Translations under genes and position numbers: made by a program
The notes under the pieces: model-generated
The model's input: only the letters and a program-made list of their open reading frames with translations
Databases searched by the model: none
Told to the model about the DNA's origin: nothing
Assembly: GCA_934725285.1 (NCBI GenBank)
Contig: CAKVBK010000110.1
Location: forward strand, 1 to 5,220
Source: an uncultured Bacteroidales bacterium
GTDB taxonomy: Bacteria > Bacteroidota > Bacteroidia > Bacteroidales > UBA932
Reading direction: 5' to 3'
DNA length: 5,220 bases
In this document: piece by piece, positions 1 to 5,220 of the stretch
Layout of the letters: every line of letters starts with the position of its first letter
Position numbering within the stretch: position 1 is the stretch's first letter

Positions 1-89
1 ATTATCTACGACATTATCTACGACATTATCTACGACATTATCTACGACATTATCTACGACATTATCTACGACATTATCTACGACATTAT
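1..89. repeat. 12-bp coding minisatellite, 7 exact copies encoding (VVDN)n
   Basis: The plus-strand unit ATTATCTACGAC is repeated seven times without a mismatch (1-84), with a five-base partial copy at 85-89. Read on the coding (minus) strand it is GTC GTA GAT AAT, Val-Val-Asp-Asn, in frame with the AlbA_2 gene. The array touches the window edge, so total copy number is unknown. The unit is a multiple of three, so copy gain or loss changes linker length without shifting the frame. Perfect nucleotide identity, including synonymous positions, points to recent slippage expansion. Confidence 0.97.
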
Positions 90-1341
90 TCCGTTTTGTG
101 GATGTGTTTTCCGCCTCTCCTGGCCTTTTTACGGTGACAATGAATTCCTCTGTCGCCAGATTGTTCTCAAAGGTGATGTCCTTGAAATCTCTGAATGCCC
201 TGACGATTCCGCTGCCGATGCCTACGTATGGGAGTAGGTAGACGGCATTGTTGAACAGCAATTGATTGCGAGGCTTGGATATTCCGTTCAGCAGGGTGTC
301 TTCTGTCACATCCATAGGCAGGTTGCCAGGACTATGGATCTCGACTCTGTTGTCAAAAATCAGAAGCCTTATTTGGGCGATCTGGTAGAAGTCACGATGT
401 ATCAGGGCGTTCACGATAAGCTCCACAAACACTTGCGGCGGAATTTCCAGTGCCGGGAGACTGTTGAACTCATCCTCAACCTGACGGCTTTTCAGATTCC
501 GGTTGACGAAAGCCATCGCGGCTTTGAACTGTGTCAGGAGGTTTCCCTCCATATCGGTGCCGACAAGGCGGTCTCTGAACCTGTCTCCGCTCAGGTCGTT
601 ACCTACGAAAGCGATGCATCTGATTGTGAAGACTGGATAGAATTTCAGGATATTCTTTCCAAGAAGCAGAAGGCCGGCCAATGTCAGTCTGCCTTCGTTG
701 TCCATCAAGGATGTGTTCTGCAGAATTCGCTGAGGTGTGATTCCGGGAGCGATTCTGCCGACAAGATCCTCGACTGAGAACTCGTCCAACCTTGATATTT
801 GGAAGTCTTCCGCAAGGCTGTTCCTATATTTCTCTATCAGAAACTGTTTCAGTGTCGGCAGTGAGATGTCGTCGTAGGATGATTCGGGGACGCTGTCCCT
901 GTCTGCGAATAGCCTTCCGCAGCTCTGCATCAAGATCCTTAACCGCTCGTTGGTGAACACTTTCCTTTTGTCGGAGCCATTCTTTATCCAGACTATGCCT
1001 TTGTTGTCCTTGTAGGGTTTGTCAAGTCCTTGCGCCACTCTTGCGGTGACAACAGCTTTCCCGTCCAGCAGAACGGTCTCGATCATAATCGTTATTGACG
1101 GGCAGACATTGTCTGACGCGGCGTTCGACAAAAGATTCGATGTCTTTTGGATCTCCTCGTAGGTCAACCCGCTGATTTCCCCGGTCTTGTCATTGACACC
1201 GACAACCAGAAGTCCTCCTTGCGAGTTGCTGAAGGCGACGAACTCACACCCGATCTTATAGGCATCATCCACCCGTTCCTTGAACTGGACGGTGGTGGAT
1301 TCTCCCATCATAATGATCGCTTTTAACTTCTTGGCATCCAT
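1..1341 (-). CDS. AlbA_2 / HATPase_c_4 (COG2865-type) putative transcriptional regulator, 3' end off window
   Basis: I translated 447 uninterrupted codons from ATG 1341 to the left edge; no stop is in the window, so the C-terminus is missing. Residues 13-56 show the AlbA_2 (Schlafen-like, putative DNA-binding) signature: GES..VQFKE, then FVAFSNSQGG, LVVGVND and a following G.I.G. Residues ~300-341 match the HATPase_c_4 region, with ELIVNALIHRDF, a LLIFDNRVEIHSPGNLP block, then PRNQLLF and YVGIGSGIVRAF at ~358-387. Proteins of this build (often labelled 'ATP-binding protein' or 'RecG-like regulator') are thought to be regulators, but most are uncharacterised and their ligands unknown. Residues 420-447 are seven identical VVDN repeats; the family often carries such a repeat linker before a C-terminal winged helix, which would lie off the window. 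The start is 39 bp after the nucleotidyltransferase stop, so readthrough is possible. Ile codon ATA is used repeatedly here, unlike in the upstream neighbours, which hints at separate acquisition. Family assignment is firm; function is not. Confidence 0.88.
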   Translation of the reverse strand, partial: MDAKKLKAIIMMGESTTVQFKERVDDAYKIGCEFVAFSNSQGGLLVVGVNDKTGEISGLTYEEIQKTSNLLSNAASDNVCPSITIMIETVLLDGKAVVTARVAQGLDKPYKDNKGIVWIKNGSDKRKVFTNERLRILMQSCGRLFADRDSVPESSYDDISLPTLKQFLIEKYRNSLAEDFQISRLDEFSVEDLVGRIAPGITPQRILQNTSLMDNEGRLTLAGLLLLGKNILKFYPVFTIRCIAFVGNDLSGDRFRDRLVGTDMEGNLLTQFKAAMAFVNRNLKSRQVEDEFNSLPALEIPPQVFVELIVNALIHRDFYQIAQIRLLIFDNRVEIHSPGNLPMDVTEDTLLNGISKPRNQLLFNNAVYLLPYVGIGSGIVRAFRDFKDITFENNLATEEFIVTVKRPGEAENTSTKRNNVVDNVVDNVVDNVVDNVVDNVVDNVVDN

Positions 1342-1380
1342 AAAGTGGCTAAGGAATATACAGTCGATAAGGCGTTATAT

Positions 1381-2136
1381 TCAATGACGGCTGGCGGTGA
1401 GATTGGTGTCTATCTTGCTGAGGATGTGCGTCTCGGCATATTCAAGGTCGCGGGAGTCGTCGATCTCGTACCAGAGGAGGCCGGAGACTTTCAGGACGGG
1501 GAGGGGGAGGATGGTGCGGGAGACGGCCAGGAGCTCATATTCATAACCCAGCTTGGGTTGGGCGTCGATCTTGGTGGCGTAGTCTTCGCACATCGCTTGG
1601 TAGAAGCGGGAGTCGATTTTGTGGATGCCGACCAGCTCGCCGGAGGGGTGGATCGCGGTTTTGTCGGTGGAGCATGCGGCGAGGTTGCCGTCGGGGTCCA
1701 TCTCGACATAGTACTGGTCCTGGAACTTGGTGACTGGGGTGATAAGCATCGCGCTGGAATGTTCACACTCAAGCAGGGAGGTGATGGCTTTGCGCTCGAA
1801 GACGAGATCCGACTCCAGAAGGAGGAAATTGTCGCAGCCGATGGCTTGTCGCATGTTGTAGAGCGTGAACATGCTGTTCGTCTCTGAATATCTCGGGCTG
1901 TAGACACACTCGATCTGCGGGTAGCGGGTCTTCAAGGCCTCGTAGGCTTCTTTCCTGTAGCCGGTGCCGATGAGGATCCTTTTGATGCCGCAGCTTAGCA
2001 GGGTCTCGATGGAACGGATCACCATAGGCTTCCCGCCGGCCTCGATGAAGCCTTTGGGGATCGCCTCGGTGCACTTGCCGAAGCGTGTGCCCATGCCGGC
2101 GGCCATTATTACCGCGGTGGTTACAGGTGCTGTCAT
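1381..2136 (-). CDS. LicC/PntC-like nucleotidyltransferase (probable cytidylyltransferase for phosphocholine or 2-aminoethylphosphonate)
   Basis: A complete 251-residue protein of the NTP-transferase Rossmann-like fold, cytoplasmic, with no signal peptide. The nucleotide-binding loop AAGMGTRF is at residues 12-19 and PKG at 27-29. A GTGY motif at 57-60, SETNSMFTLY at 84-93 and ESDL at 108-111 follow; Asp110 is the expected metal ligand, and YEIDD near 223-227 supplies the second acidic site. The gene starts at ATG 2136. Sugar-phosphate pyrophosphorylases are usually longer; size and the SMFTLY, LLESDL and GELVGI elements fit the LicC/PntC group, which makes CDP-choline or CMP-2-aminoethylphosphonate used to decorate surface glycans. 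The substrate cannot be decided from sequence alone: no licD, PEP mutase or phosphonopyruvate decarboxylase is in the window. It begins 24 bp after the HAD gene, so the two are probably one operon. Family confidence is high, substrate confidence low to moderate. Confidence 0.9.
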   Translation of the reverse strand: MTAPVTTAVIMAAGMGTRFGKCTEAIPKGFIEAGGKPMVIRSIETLLSCGIKRILIGTGYRKEAYEALKTRYPQIECVYSPRYSETNSMFTLYNMRQAIGCDNFLLLESDLVFERKAITSLLECEHSSAMLITPVTKFQDQYYVEMDPDGNLAACSTDKTAIHPSGELVGIHKIDSRFYQAMCEDYATKIDAQPKLGYEYELLAVSRTILPLPVLKVSGLLWYEIDDSRDLEYAETHILSKIDTNLTASRH

Positions 2137-2160
2137 TGTCTGAATATGTCCACGGTGTTT

Positions 2161-2595
2161 CTATTTCTTCAGGCGGCTCCAGAAGGATTTTTTCAGGGGC
2201 GCATCCTGCCGGCCGGACTGGCCGAGGTAATATTCCCGGAAGGTGAGGCCGTCGGAGATCATCTGGTAGATGACGCCCCAGTCCGGAAGGCCGCCGAAGT
2301 TCCGGTCATCGATGAACATGTCGGCTTTCAGCTTGCGGGGTGAGGTTGGTGCGTCCTCGCCATCGTAATATTCCTCGGGATGGTTGCTGTTGACGGCGTA
2401 GAACTCCAGTCCACGCCCGCGACACCAGTCCACAGCATCCTTCAGGAGTCGGCCTTCGCGGACAGACCATAGGATCAGGGTGTGGTGATCAGCCTGAAGG
2501 CGTTTGAGAGTATCCACTGCGAACGGGATTTCCTTGCCTATCTTCGGGTATCTGTGTTCCACGATTGTTCCGTCAAAATCGACTGCTATTATCAT
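2161..2595 (-). CDS. Small HAD-superfamily hydrolase (BT_0820-like, capless phosphatase type)
   Basis: A 144-residue protein starting MIIAVDFDGT. HAD motif I is DFDGT at residues 6-10, with nucleophile Asp6 and acid/base Asp8. Motif II is Ser44 in LILWSVREG, the motif III lysine is Lys88 or Lys90 in SPRKLKAD, and motif IV is the acidic pair Asp96-Asp97 in FIDDRN. All catalytic residues are present, so an active phosphotransfer enzyme is likely. It is too small for a large cap domain. From memory it resembles the Bacteroides protein BT_0820; the substrate of that family is unknown to me. The C-terminal tail (~134-144) is basic. I chose ATG 2595 over the upstream in-frame TTG (2649) because the HAD strand begins right at this Met, GGAA sits 3 bases before it, and the longer start would fall in the AT-rich leader. 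It is the first gene after the promoter at 2758-2789 and is followed after 24 bp by the nucleotidyltransferase. Confidence 0.9.
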   Translation of the reverse strand: MIIAVDFDGTIVEHRYPKIGKEIPFAVDTLKRLQADHHTLILWSVREGRLLKDAVDWCRGRGLEFYAVNSNHPEEYYDGEDAPTSPRKLKADMFIDDRNFGGLPDWGVIYQMISDGLTFREYYLGQSGRQDAPLKKSFWSRLKK

Positions 2596-2638
2596 TGTTC
2601 CAATGGGTTCTATTTTGGTGAAGACAAATTCTTGGGGT

Positions 2639-2669
2639 TTGACACTCAATGTAATAGTTTGCGTGTCAA
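2639..2669 (-). promoter_or_regulatory. 7-bp inverted repeat (potential leader hairpin) before the HAD gene
   Basis: TTGACAC (2639-2645) pairs exactly with GTGTCAA (2663-2669) across a 17-nt loop. It lies inside the predicted leader RNA. The heptamer TCAATGT also occurs twice as a direct repeat exactly 20 bp apart (2646-2652 and 2666-2672), two helical turns, so either a hairpin or a protein-binding site is possible. There is no T-run after the stem, so it is not a standard terminator. Confidence 0.5.
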
Positions 2670-2740
2670 TGTCTTAGGTAGCAAAATAACGCGAAAGCAA
2701 ACCTTTGTGCTTTTGGTTGGCTTGAAGGATGCGGATCGTG

Positions 2741-2750
2741 TAAGCGCTTA
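2741..2750. promoter_or_regulatory. Perfect 10-bp palindrome at the predicted transcription start (possible operator)
   Basis: TAAGCGCTTA is fully self-complementary and sits about 8 bp downstream of the -7 box at 2758-2765, where a repressor dimer could block initiation. A 10-bp palindrome can arise by chance in a window this size, so only its placement makes it interesting. Confidence 0.35.
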
Positions 2751-2757
2751 TTTCTTT

Positions 2758-2789
2758 CAAAATTAACTAAAAATATCCTAAAGGGCAAA
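2758..2789 (-). promoter_or_regulatory. Bacteroidota-type sigma-ABfr promoter driving HAD and nucleotidyltransferase genes
   Basis: On the minus strand, TTTG (2789-2786) is followed by exactly 20 bases and then TAATTTTG (2765-2758). This matches the known Bacteroides consensus of a -33 TTTG and a -7 TAnnTTTG in every fixed position. Transcription should start near 2751. A second perfect -7 box, TAAATTTG (2793-2786), overlaps the -33 element, but only T-rich sequence lies where its own -33 box should be, so I regard it as weaker. Confidence 0.75.
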
Positions 2790-2892
2790 TTTATTCGCCT
2801 AAATCGGTGGAAAAATGATCGGGACTTGGCTGCTTGCTTTCACAAGGATCCGCCGCGGCTTTGGAAACTCGTCCGTAAGATGTGTGCCGTGG

Positions 2893-3432
2893 TCATTCAA
2901 TCGGCACGACGAGGTCTGGATGGACGGAGATGATGGCGACAGAGACGACACCTTGGATCTCCACCACGACCTTCTTCGAACGGGAACCTTTGACCTTGAC
3001 GAACACACCTTCGCAGCCTTCGAATATACCGCCGGTGATTCTGACTTTCTGTGCTTTGGCGAAGTTGATCTCGGAAGGTCCGAAGAAACGGAGGGTCTCG
3101 TCGTAGGTTCCGGTCACGGCTATGAACTGGCGCATCTGTTTCTCCGGAACGGTGATCTTCTTTCCGAGCCTTTGATCCATCATATATTGGAGCAGTGGAA
3201 TGCACGTGGGCTTCTTGAGTTCCTGAATCTGAGATGCTGTCGCACGTACGAAGATGAGGTTATGGATCACGGGGACAAGGCGCTTCCTGCCTGTGCGTGC
3301 GGATTTCTCGTACTTCATCGGGATGAAATTCTCCACGCCTTTCCCGTCCAGAAGCCTTTTGGCCTCCAGCTCCCGGTGGTACGTGACACGCATCGCGAAC
3401 CACTCGATTTCCTCGTATATCTTATCCTGCAT
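2893..3432 (-). CDS. UpxY-family NusG-like transcription antiterminator
   Basis: A complete 179-residue protein, typical UpxY length. The NusG N-terminal (NGN) domain spans roughly residues 8-110, opening with WFAMRVTYHRE (11-21) and containing FIPMKYE (36-42) and HNLIFVRAT (57-65). The C-terminal KOW domain is at about 125-175, with KVRITGGIFEG (129-139) followed by a basic GSRSKK turn. In Bacteroides, UpxY proteins bind RNA polymerase and prevent early termination in the leaders of capsular polysaccharide operons. Start ATG 3432 is the only plausible one: the frame is closed by TAA at 3460-3462, and the next Met (residue 14) is inside the NGN strand. AGAGG directly abuts the ATG, too close for a normal ribosome-binding site. 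No UpxZ gene follows and no glycosyltransferases are visible, so it is an orphan or marks the edge of a glycan locus. Family assignment is strong; the target operon is inferred. Confidence 0.92.
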   Translation of the reverse strand: MQDKIYEEIEWFAMRVTYHRELEAKRLLDGKGVENFIPMKYEKSARTGRKRLVPVIHNLIFVRATASQIQELKKPTCIPLLQYMMDQRLGKKITVPEKQMRQFIAVTGTYDETLRFFGPSEINFAKAQKVRITGGIFEGCEGVFVKVKGSRSKKVVVEIQGVVSVAIISVHPDLVVPIE

Positions 3433-3454
3433 CCTCTTCGGTAATTCAGAATGT

Positions 3455-3485
3455 CCAAGTTACGAAAATGTTGCGGAAAATGCAA
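3455..3485 (-). promoter_or_regulatory. Probable promoter of the UpxY-like gene
   Basis: The minus strand shows TTG (3485-3483), 20 bases, then TAACTTGG (3462-3455), one base off the TAnnTTTG consensus. The predicted start leaves only about 20 nt of leader before ATG 3432. A 5-bp inverted repeat, GTTGC/GCAAC (3470-3474 and 3482-3486), overlaps the -33 side and could be an operator. The 144-bp gap 3433-3576 holds nothing else I can name. Confidence 0.5.
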
Positions 3486-3576
3486 CCGCGCGAGAAGGCT
3501 TTGTCCGGGCGGATGTGATCTCTGAATATAAAGGCTTGGCAGTCAATTCTTTCAGTGCGTTTAAGAATCTCCCGCC

Positions 3577-4062
3577 TCAGCGGACAACTTTCTGGAATGC
3601 CAGACGCTCGCCGCCGTCGGCGAGATGGATGATTCCGCAGTAGGCAAATCCTGCCTTGTCTATGAGGTGGCGCATAATGCGGTTGTCCCGGTGGGTGTCG
3701 ATGCGAAGATTCGGCGACACCGAGTCGGCATATTCAATTATCTCCTGGAATATGCCGTGGGTGGCGGAGGAACTTGCGATGCGGTGGATGACGAAGTATG
3801 GAGCCGCATCATCCAACCACTTGCCTTGGATTGATGAATATGTCGGTTCGGGGGAGGGAAGGAGGGCGAAATAGCCGACCGCACGGCCTTCGCGTTCGAC
3901 AATATATGCTCCGCCTTTGCTGATGTCAGAGCGGACGATCTCCTCGTTCGGGTAGCCGTCCTCCCATTGGGTTAGGTTTCCGCTTGATCGCATTATGGCC
4001 TTTGCGGCGGTGAAAAGGTTCATCGCCGCCGGAATGTCCTGTTCTGTGGCTTTTCGGATCAT
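3577..4062 (-). CDS. GNAT-family N-acetyltransferase
   Basis: A 161-residue single-domain protein of normal GNAT size, expected in the cytoplasm and to transfer an acetyl group from acetyl-CoA to an amine; the substrate is unknown. It opens IRKATEQDIPAAMNLF, the usual first strand and helix. Residues 51-68 (GAYIVEREGRAVGYFALL) form the central strands, and FVIHRIASS at 90-98 leads into a degenerate acetyl-CoA loop and helix (THGIFQEIIEYA). The end, LRIDTHRDNRIMRHLIDKAGF at 119-139 plus YCGIIHLADG, is the typical GNAT C-terminal part. I chose ATG 4062 because the fold begins there. An in-frame ATG at 4200 would overlap the FKBP gene by over 100 bp and add residues unlike any GNAT. The gap from the FKBP stop is 29 bp, so co-transcription is likely. 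Confidence 0.9.
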   Translation of the reverse strand: MIRKATEQDIPAAMNLFTAAKAIMRSSGNLTQWEDGYPNEEIVRSDISKGGAYIVEREGRAVGYFALLPSPEPTYSSIQGKWLDDAAPYFVIHRIASSSATHGIFQEIIEYADSVSPNLRIDTHRDNRIMRHLIDKAGFAYCGIIHLADGGERLAFQKVVR

Positions 4063-4091
4063 ATCATACTCGTGTCCATTATGTGGTTCTG

Positions 4092-4490
4092 TCACTGCAC
4101 CCCGAGCAATTCGATTTCGAAGATCAGCGTTGAGTTCGCCGGTATCCTCGGTTGGGAAAAACTTCCGTAGCCAAGCTCGGACGGAATGTAGATCTCCCAT
4201 TTGTCCCCGACACGCATCTGCTGGAGGGCTATGACCCAGCCTTCAATCAGATCCCTTAGCCTGATTGCCAGCGGATAGCCTCCGAGACTGGTGTCGAAGC
4301 ATTTTCCGTCGATCGTGCGTCCAAGATAATGGCAGCTGACCACGCTGCTTGGTGTCGGCCGCTTCCCGTTCTCCGGCCCTGACTGTAGAACCTTGTAACA
4401 GACCCCTTTGGTCAGCAGGGTCACACCCTCTTCTTTCGCCTTGGCTGCCAACCACTCCTTGTTGGCGCGGGCATATTCATTCTTGTTCAT
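4092..4490 (-). CDS. FKBP-type peptidyl-prolyl cis-trans isomerase
   Basis: A 132-residue protein with a short charged N-terminal helix (1-25) and one FKBP domain (~47-132). It has no signal peptide or lipobox, so it should act in the cytoplasm, isomerising X-Pro bonds during folding. Every FKBP12 pocket position I can align is kept: Tyr55 in CHYLG, Phe65-Asp66 in CFDTS, Leu81-Ile82 and Trp85 in LIEGW, Tyr108 in ELGYG and Phe124 in LIFEIELLG. IPANS (117-121) is the classic loop before the last strand. ATG 4490 is preferred over the in-frame TTG three bases upstream. It follows trpS after a 181-bp gap containing a repeat array and precedes the GNAT gene by 29 bp. Many Bacteroidota FKBPs are longer lipoproteins; this is a small soluble form. 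Confidence 0.94.
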   Translation of the reverse strand: MNKNEYARANKEWLAAKAKEEGVTLLTKGVCYKVLQSGPENGKRPTPSSVVSCHYLGRTIDGKCFDTSLGGYPLAIRLRDLIEGWVIALQQMRVGDKWEIYIPSELGYGSFSQPRIPANSTLIFEIELLGVQ

Positions 4491-4503
4491 CAATTTTGTT
4501 GCT

Positions 4504-4636
4504 GGTGCGTGATGCCGGCCTTCCTGCGCACGGAACGACTTGCGGCAGTACCCGGTGCGTTGTACCGGCTTTTCCGCTCACGGACTCACCGGTTGCAAGT
4601 TCCCCGGTGCGTGATGCCGGCCTTCCTGCGCACGGA
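4504..4636. repeat. Three-copy ~51-bp tandem repeat array between trpS and the FKBP gene
   Basis: A 31-bp core occurs exactly twice (4504-4534 and 4606-4636) and once as a diverged copy (4554-4584, 24 of 31 identical). Starts are 50 and 52 bp apart. The linkers (19 and 21 bp) are also related, both containing TTGC followed by a C-run that joins the next GGTGCGT. The full unit is thus about 51 bp, with 2.6 copies. Each exact core has a GTGCG/CGCAC inverted repeat around a central GCCGGC, so a transcript could form weak hairpins. Unequal spacing that is not a multiple of three argues against coding. Nothing else is recognisable in the 181-bp gap 4491-4671, and no T-run terminator follows trpS. 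Confidence 0.9.
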
Positions 4637-4671
4637 GACCAAGTGGGCATGCGGGTTGGCATATTCCTAAA

Positions 4672-5220
4672 TTACTGATTGAACCTTTTGGCCTGCTCCG
4701 CGATGAGCTCCTTGTCGTCGAAGTAGTCGATCTTCATCGCCTTCTTCACGTCTGAGAGGGTGGCGGCGGCGACCTCTTCGGCTGCCTCGCTTCCTTTCTT
4801 GAGTATGTCGTAGACCGCCGGGATGTCCTTCTCGTATTCCTTCCTGCGGGCGCGGATCGGTTCAAGCTCCTCGTTGAGGATCTTCTCAAGGAACCTCTTG
4901 ACTTTCACGTCGCCGAGGCCGCCCCTTCTGTAGTGATCCTTCAACTCGTCGAGGTTGGCATATTCAGGAAGATAGAGGCCGAAGTGCTCGTCGCGGCAGA
5001 ATGCGTCGAGGTAGGTGAAGACGGTGTTGCCCTCCACGTGGCCAGGGTCGCTGACGTTGATGTGCTGAGGGTCTGTGTACATCGACATCACCTTCTTGTG
5101 CATCTCTTCCGCTGATTCGGCAAGGTAGATGCAGTTGCCGAGTGACTTGCTCATCTTCGCCTTGCCGTCGGTGCCGGGGAGTCTGAGGCAGGCTGAGTTG
5201 GAAGGCAGGACTGCCTTAGG
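4672..5220 (-). CDS. trpS: Tryptophanyl-tRNA synthetase, C-terminal half (5' end off window)
   Basis: The last 182 codons and TAA stop of a class I aminoacyl-tRNA synthetase that charges tRNA-Trp using ATP in the cytoplasm. The frame is open to the window edge. The fragment begins with substrate-site residues and reads [18 protein letters not shown], with the KMSKS signature at fragment residues 22-26; the [14 protein letters not shown] arrangement distinguishes TrpRS from most other class I enzymes. The HIGH-like motif would lie off the window. The rest is a helical C-terminal domain (~50-182), including a region rich in Lys, Glu and Arg ([10 protein letters not shown]), consistent with the tRNA-binding bundle. 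Bacterial TrpRS is usually about 330-350 residues, so roughly half is present. The ATG at 5154 lies inside KMSKS and is not the start. No promoter or regulatory leader is visible because the 5' end is missing. Confidence 0.95.
   Translation of the reverse strand, partial: PKAVLPSNSACLRLPGTDGKAKMSKSLGNCIYLAESAEEMHKKVMSMYTDPQHINVSDPGHVEGNTVFTYLDAFCRDEHFGLYLPEYANLDELKDHYRRGGLGDVKVKRFLEKILNEELEPIRARRKEYEKDIPAVYDILKKGSEAAEEVAAATLSDVKKAMKIDYFDDKELIAEQAKRFNQ

Larger units (their letters stand above)
2596..2892. other. 297-bp intergenic region upstream of the HAD-nucleotidyltransferase pair
   Basis: No convincing gene lies here on either strand. The part next to the UpxY stop (about 2800-2892) is fairly GC-rich and featureless; I see no hairpin with a T-run that would serve as a terminator. 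From about 2580 to 2800 the DNA turns AT-rich and carries a promoter (2758-2789), a 10-bp palindrome (2741-2750) and an inverted repeat (2639-2669). The predicted transcript leader, from about 2751 to 2596, would be about 155 nt, long enough for RNA-level or antiterminator control. Confidence 0.75.

Noticed and set aside
1..89. CRISPR-like or intergenic satellite array
   Set aside because: The units are contiguous 12-mers without spacers and read in frame with the AlbA_2 gene.
262..777. 171-codon plus-strand reading frame
   Set aside because: It lies wholly antisense to the AlbA_2 gene, whose translation shows clear domain motifs; the plus-strand product shows none.
1345..1887. 180-codon plus-strand reading frame
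   Set aside because: It is antisense to the nucleotidyltransferase and rich in Gly, Val and Asp, as expected for the complement of GC-rich codons.
2596..2649. Extended HAD start at TTG 2649
   Set aside because: It adds 18 residues from AT-rich leader before the motif I strand; ATG 2595 fits the family and has GGAA just upstream.
2815..3444. 209-codon plus-strand reading frame
   Set aside because: It covers the UpxY-like gene on the opposite strand and has no recognisable motif; the minus-strand NGN-KOW protein is convincing.
3470..3486. Invertible promoter flanked by inverted repeats, as in Bacteroides capsule loci
   Set aside because: The GTTGC/GCAAC arms are only 5 bp with a 7-bp loop and do not flank the promoter; no longer inverted repeats were seen around it.
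4063..4200. Longer GNAT start at 4200
   Set aside because: It would overlap the FKBP coding sequence and adds 46 residues with no GNAT resemblance; ATG 4062 starts at the fold boundary.
4504..4636. CRISPR array of 31-bp repeats with ~20-bp spacers
   Set aside because: There are only three copies, one is 23% diverged, the linkers resemble each other, and no cas gene is nearby.
4477..4662. 61-codon minus-strand reading frame across the repeat array
   Set aside because: It has no family resemblance and arises from the repeats; the middle copy is out of frame with the outer two.

Overview
The window looks like a Bacteroidota (Bacteroidales-type, gut or rumen) chromosome. The reasons are an UpxY-family NusG-like antiterminator, a near-perfect Bacteroidota promoter (TTTG-N20-TAATTTTG), the near absence of Shine-Dalgarno sites, and protein families typical of this phylum. 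Every gene I can support lies on the minus strand, so the region is transcribed from high to low coordinates.

In transcription order: the C-terminal half of tryptophanyl-tRNA synthetase (trpS, 4672-5220, 5' end off the window); a 181-bp gap holding a three-copy repeat array (4504-4636); a small cytoplasmic FKBP-type prolyl isomerase (4092-4490); a GNAT acetyltransferase (3577-4062); a 144-bp gap with a probable promoter; an UpxY/NusG-like antiterminator (2893-3432); an AT-rich 297-bp gap with a strong promoter, a palindrome at the expected transcription start and an inverted repeat in the leader; a small HAD-family phosphatase-like protein (2161-2595); a LicC/PntC-like nucleotidyltransferase (1381-2136); and a 5'-complete, 3'-truncated AlbA_2/HATPase_c_4 regulator (COG2865 type) running off the left edge (1-1341). 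The 12-bp tandem repeat at the left edge lies inside that last gene and encodes (Val-Val-Asp-Asn)n.

trpS, FKBP and GNAT read as housekeeping or general genes. The UpxY homologue, HAD protein and nucleotidyltransferase form a small module that resembles the edge of a surface-polysaccharide locus, but no glycosyltransferase, flippase or polymerase is in the window. The HAD and nucleotidyltransferase genes are 24 bp apart and have their own promoter and a leader of about 155 nt downstream of the UpxY gene, which makes that leader a candidate UpxY target. The most unusual genome-scale signal is the hexamer GAATAT (either strand): I count 18 copies in 5.2 kb, spread over genes in several frames and over intergenic DNA, against about 2.5 expected for random sequence.
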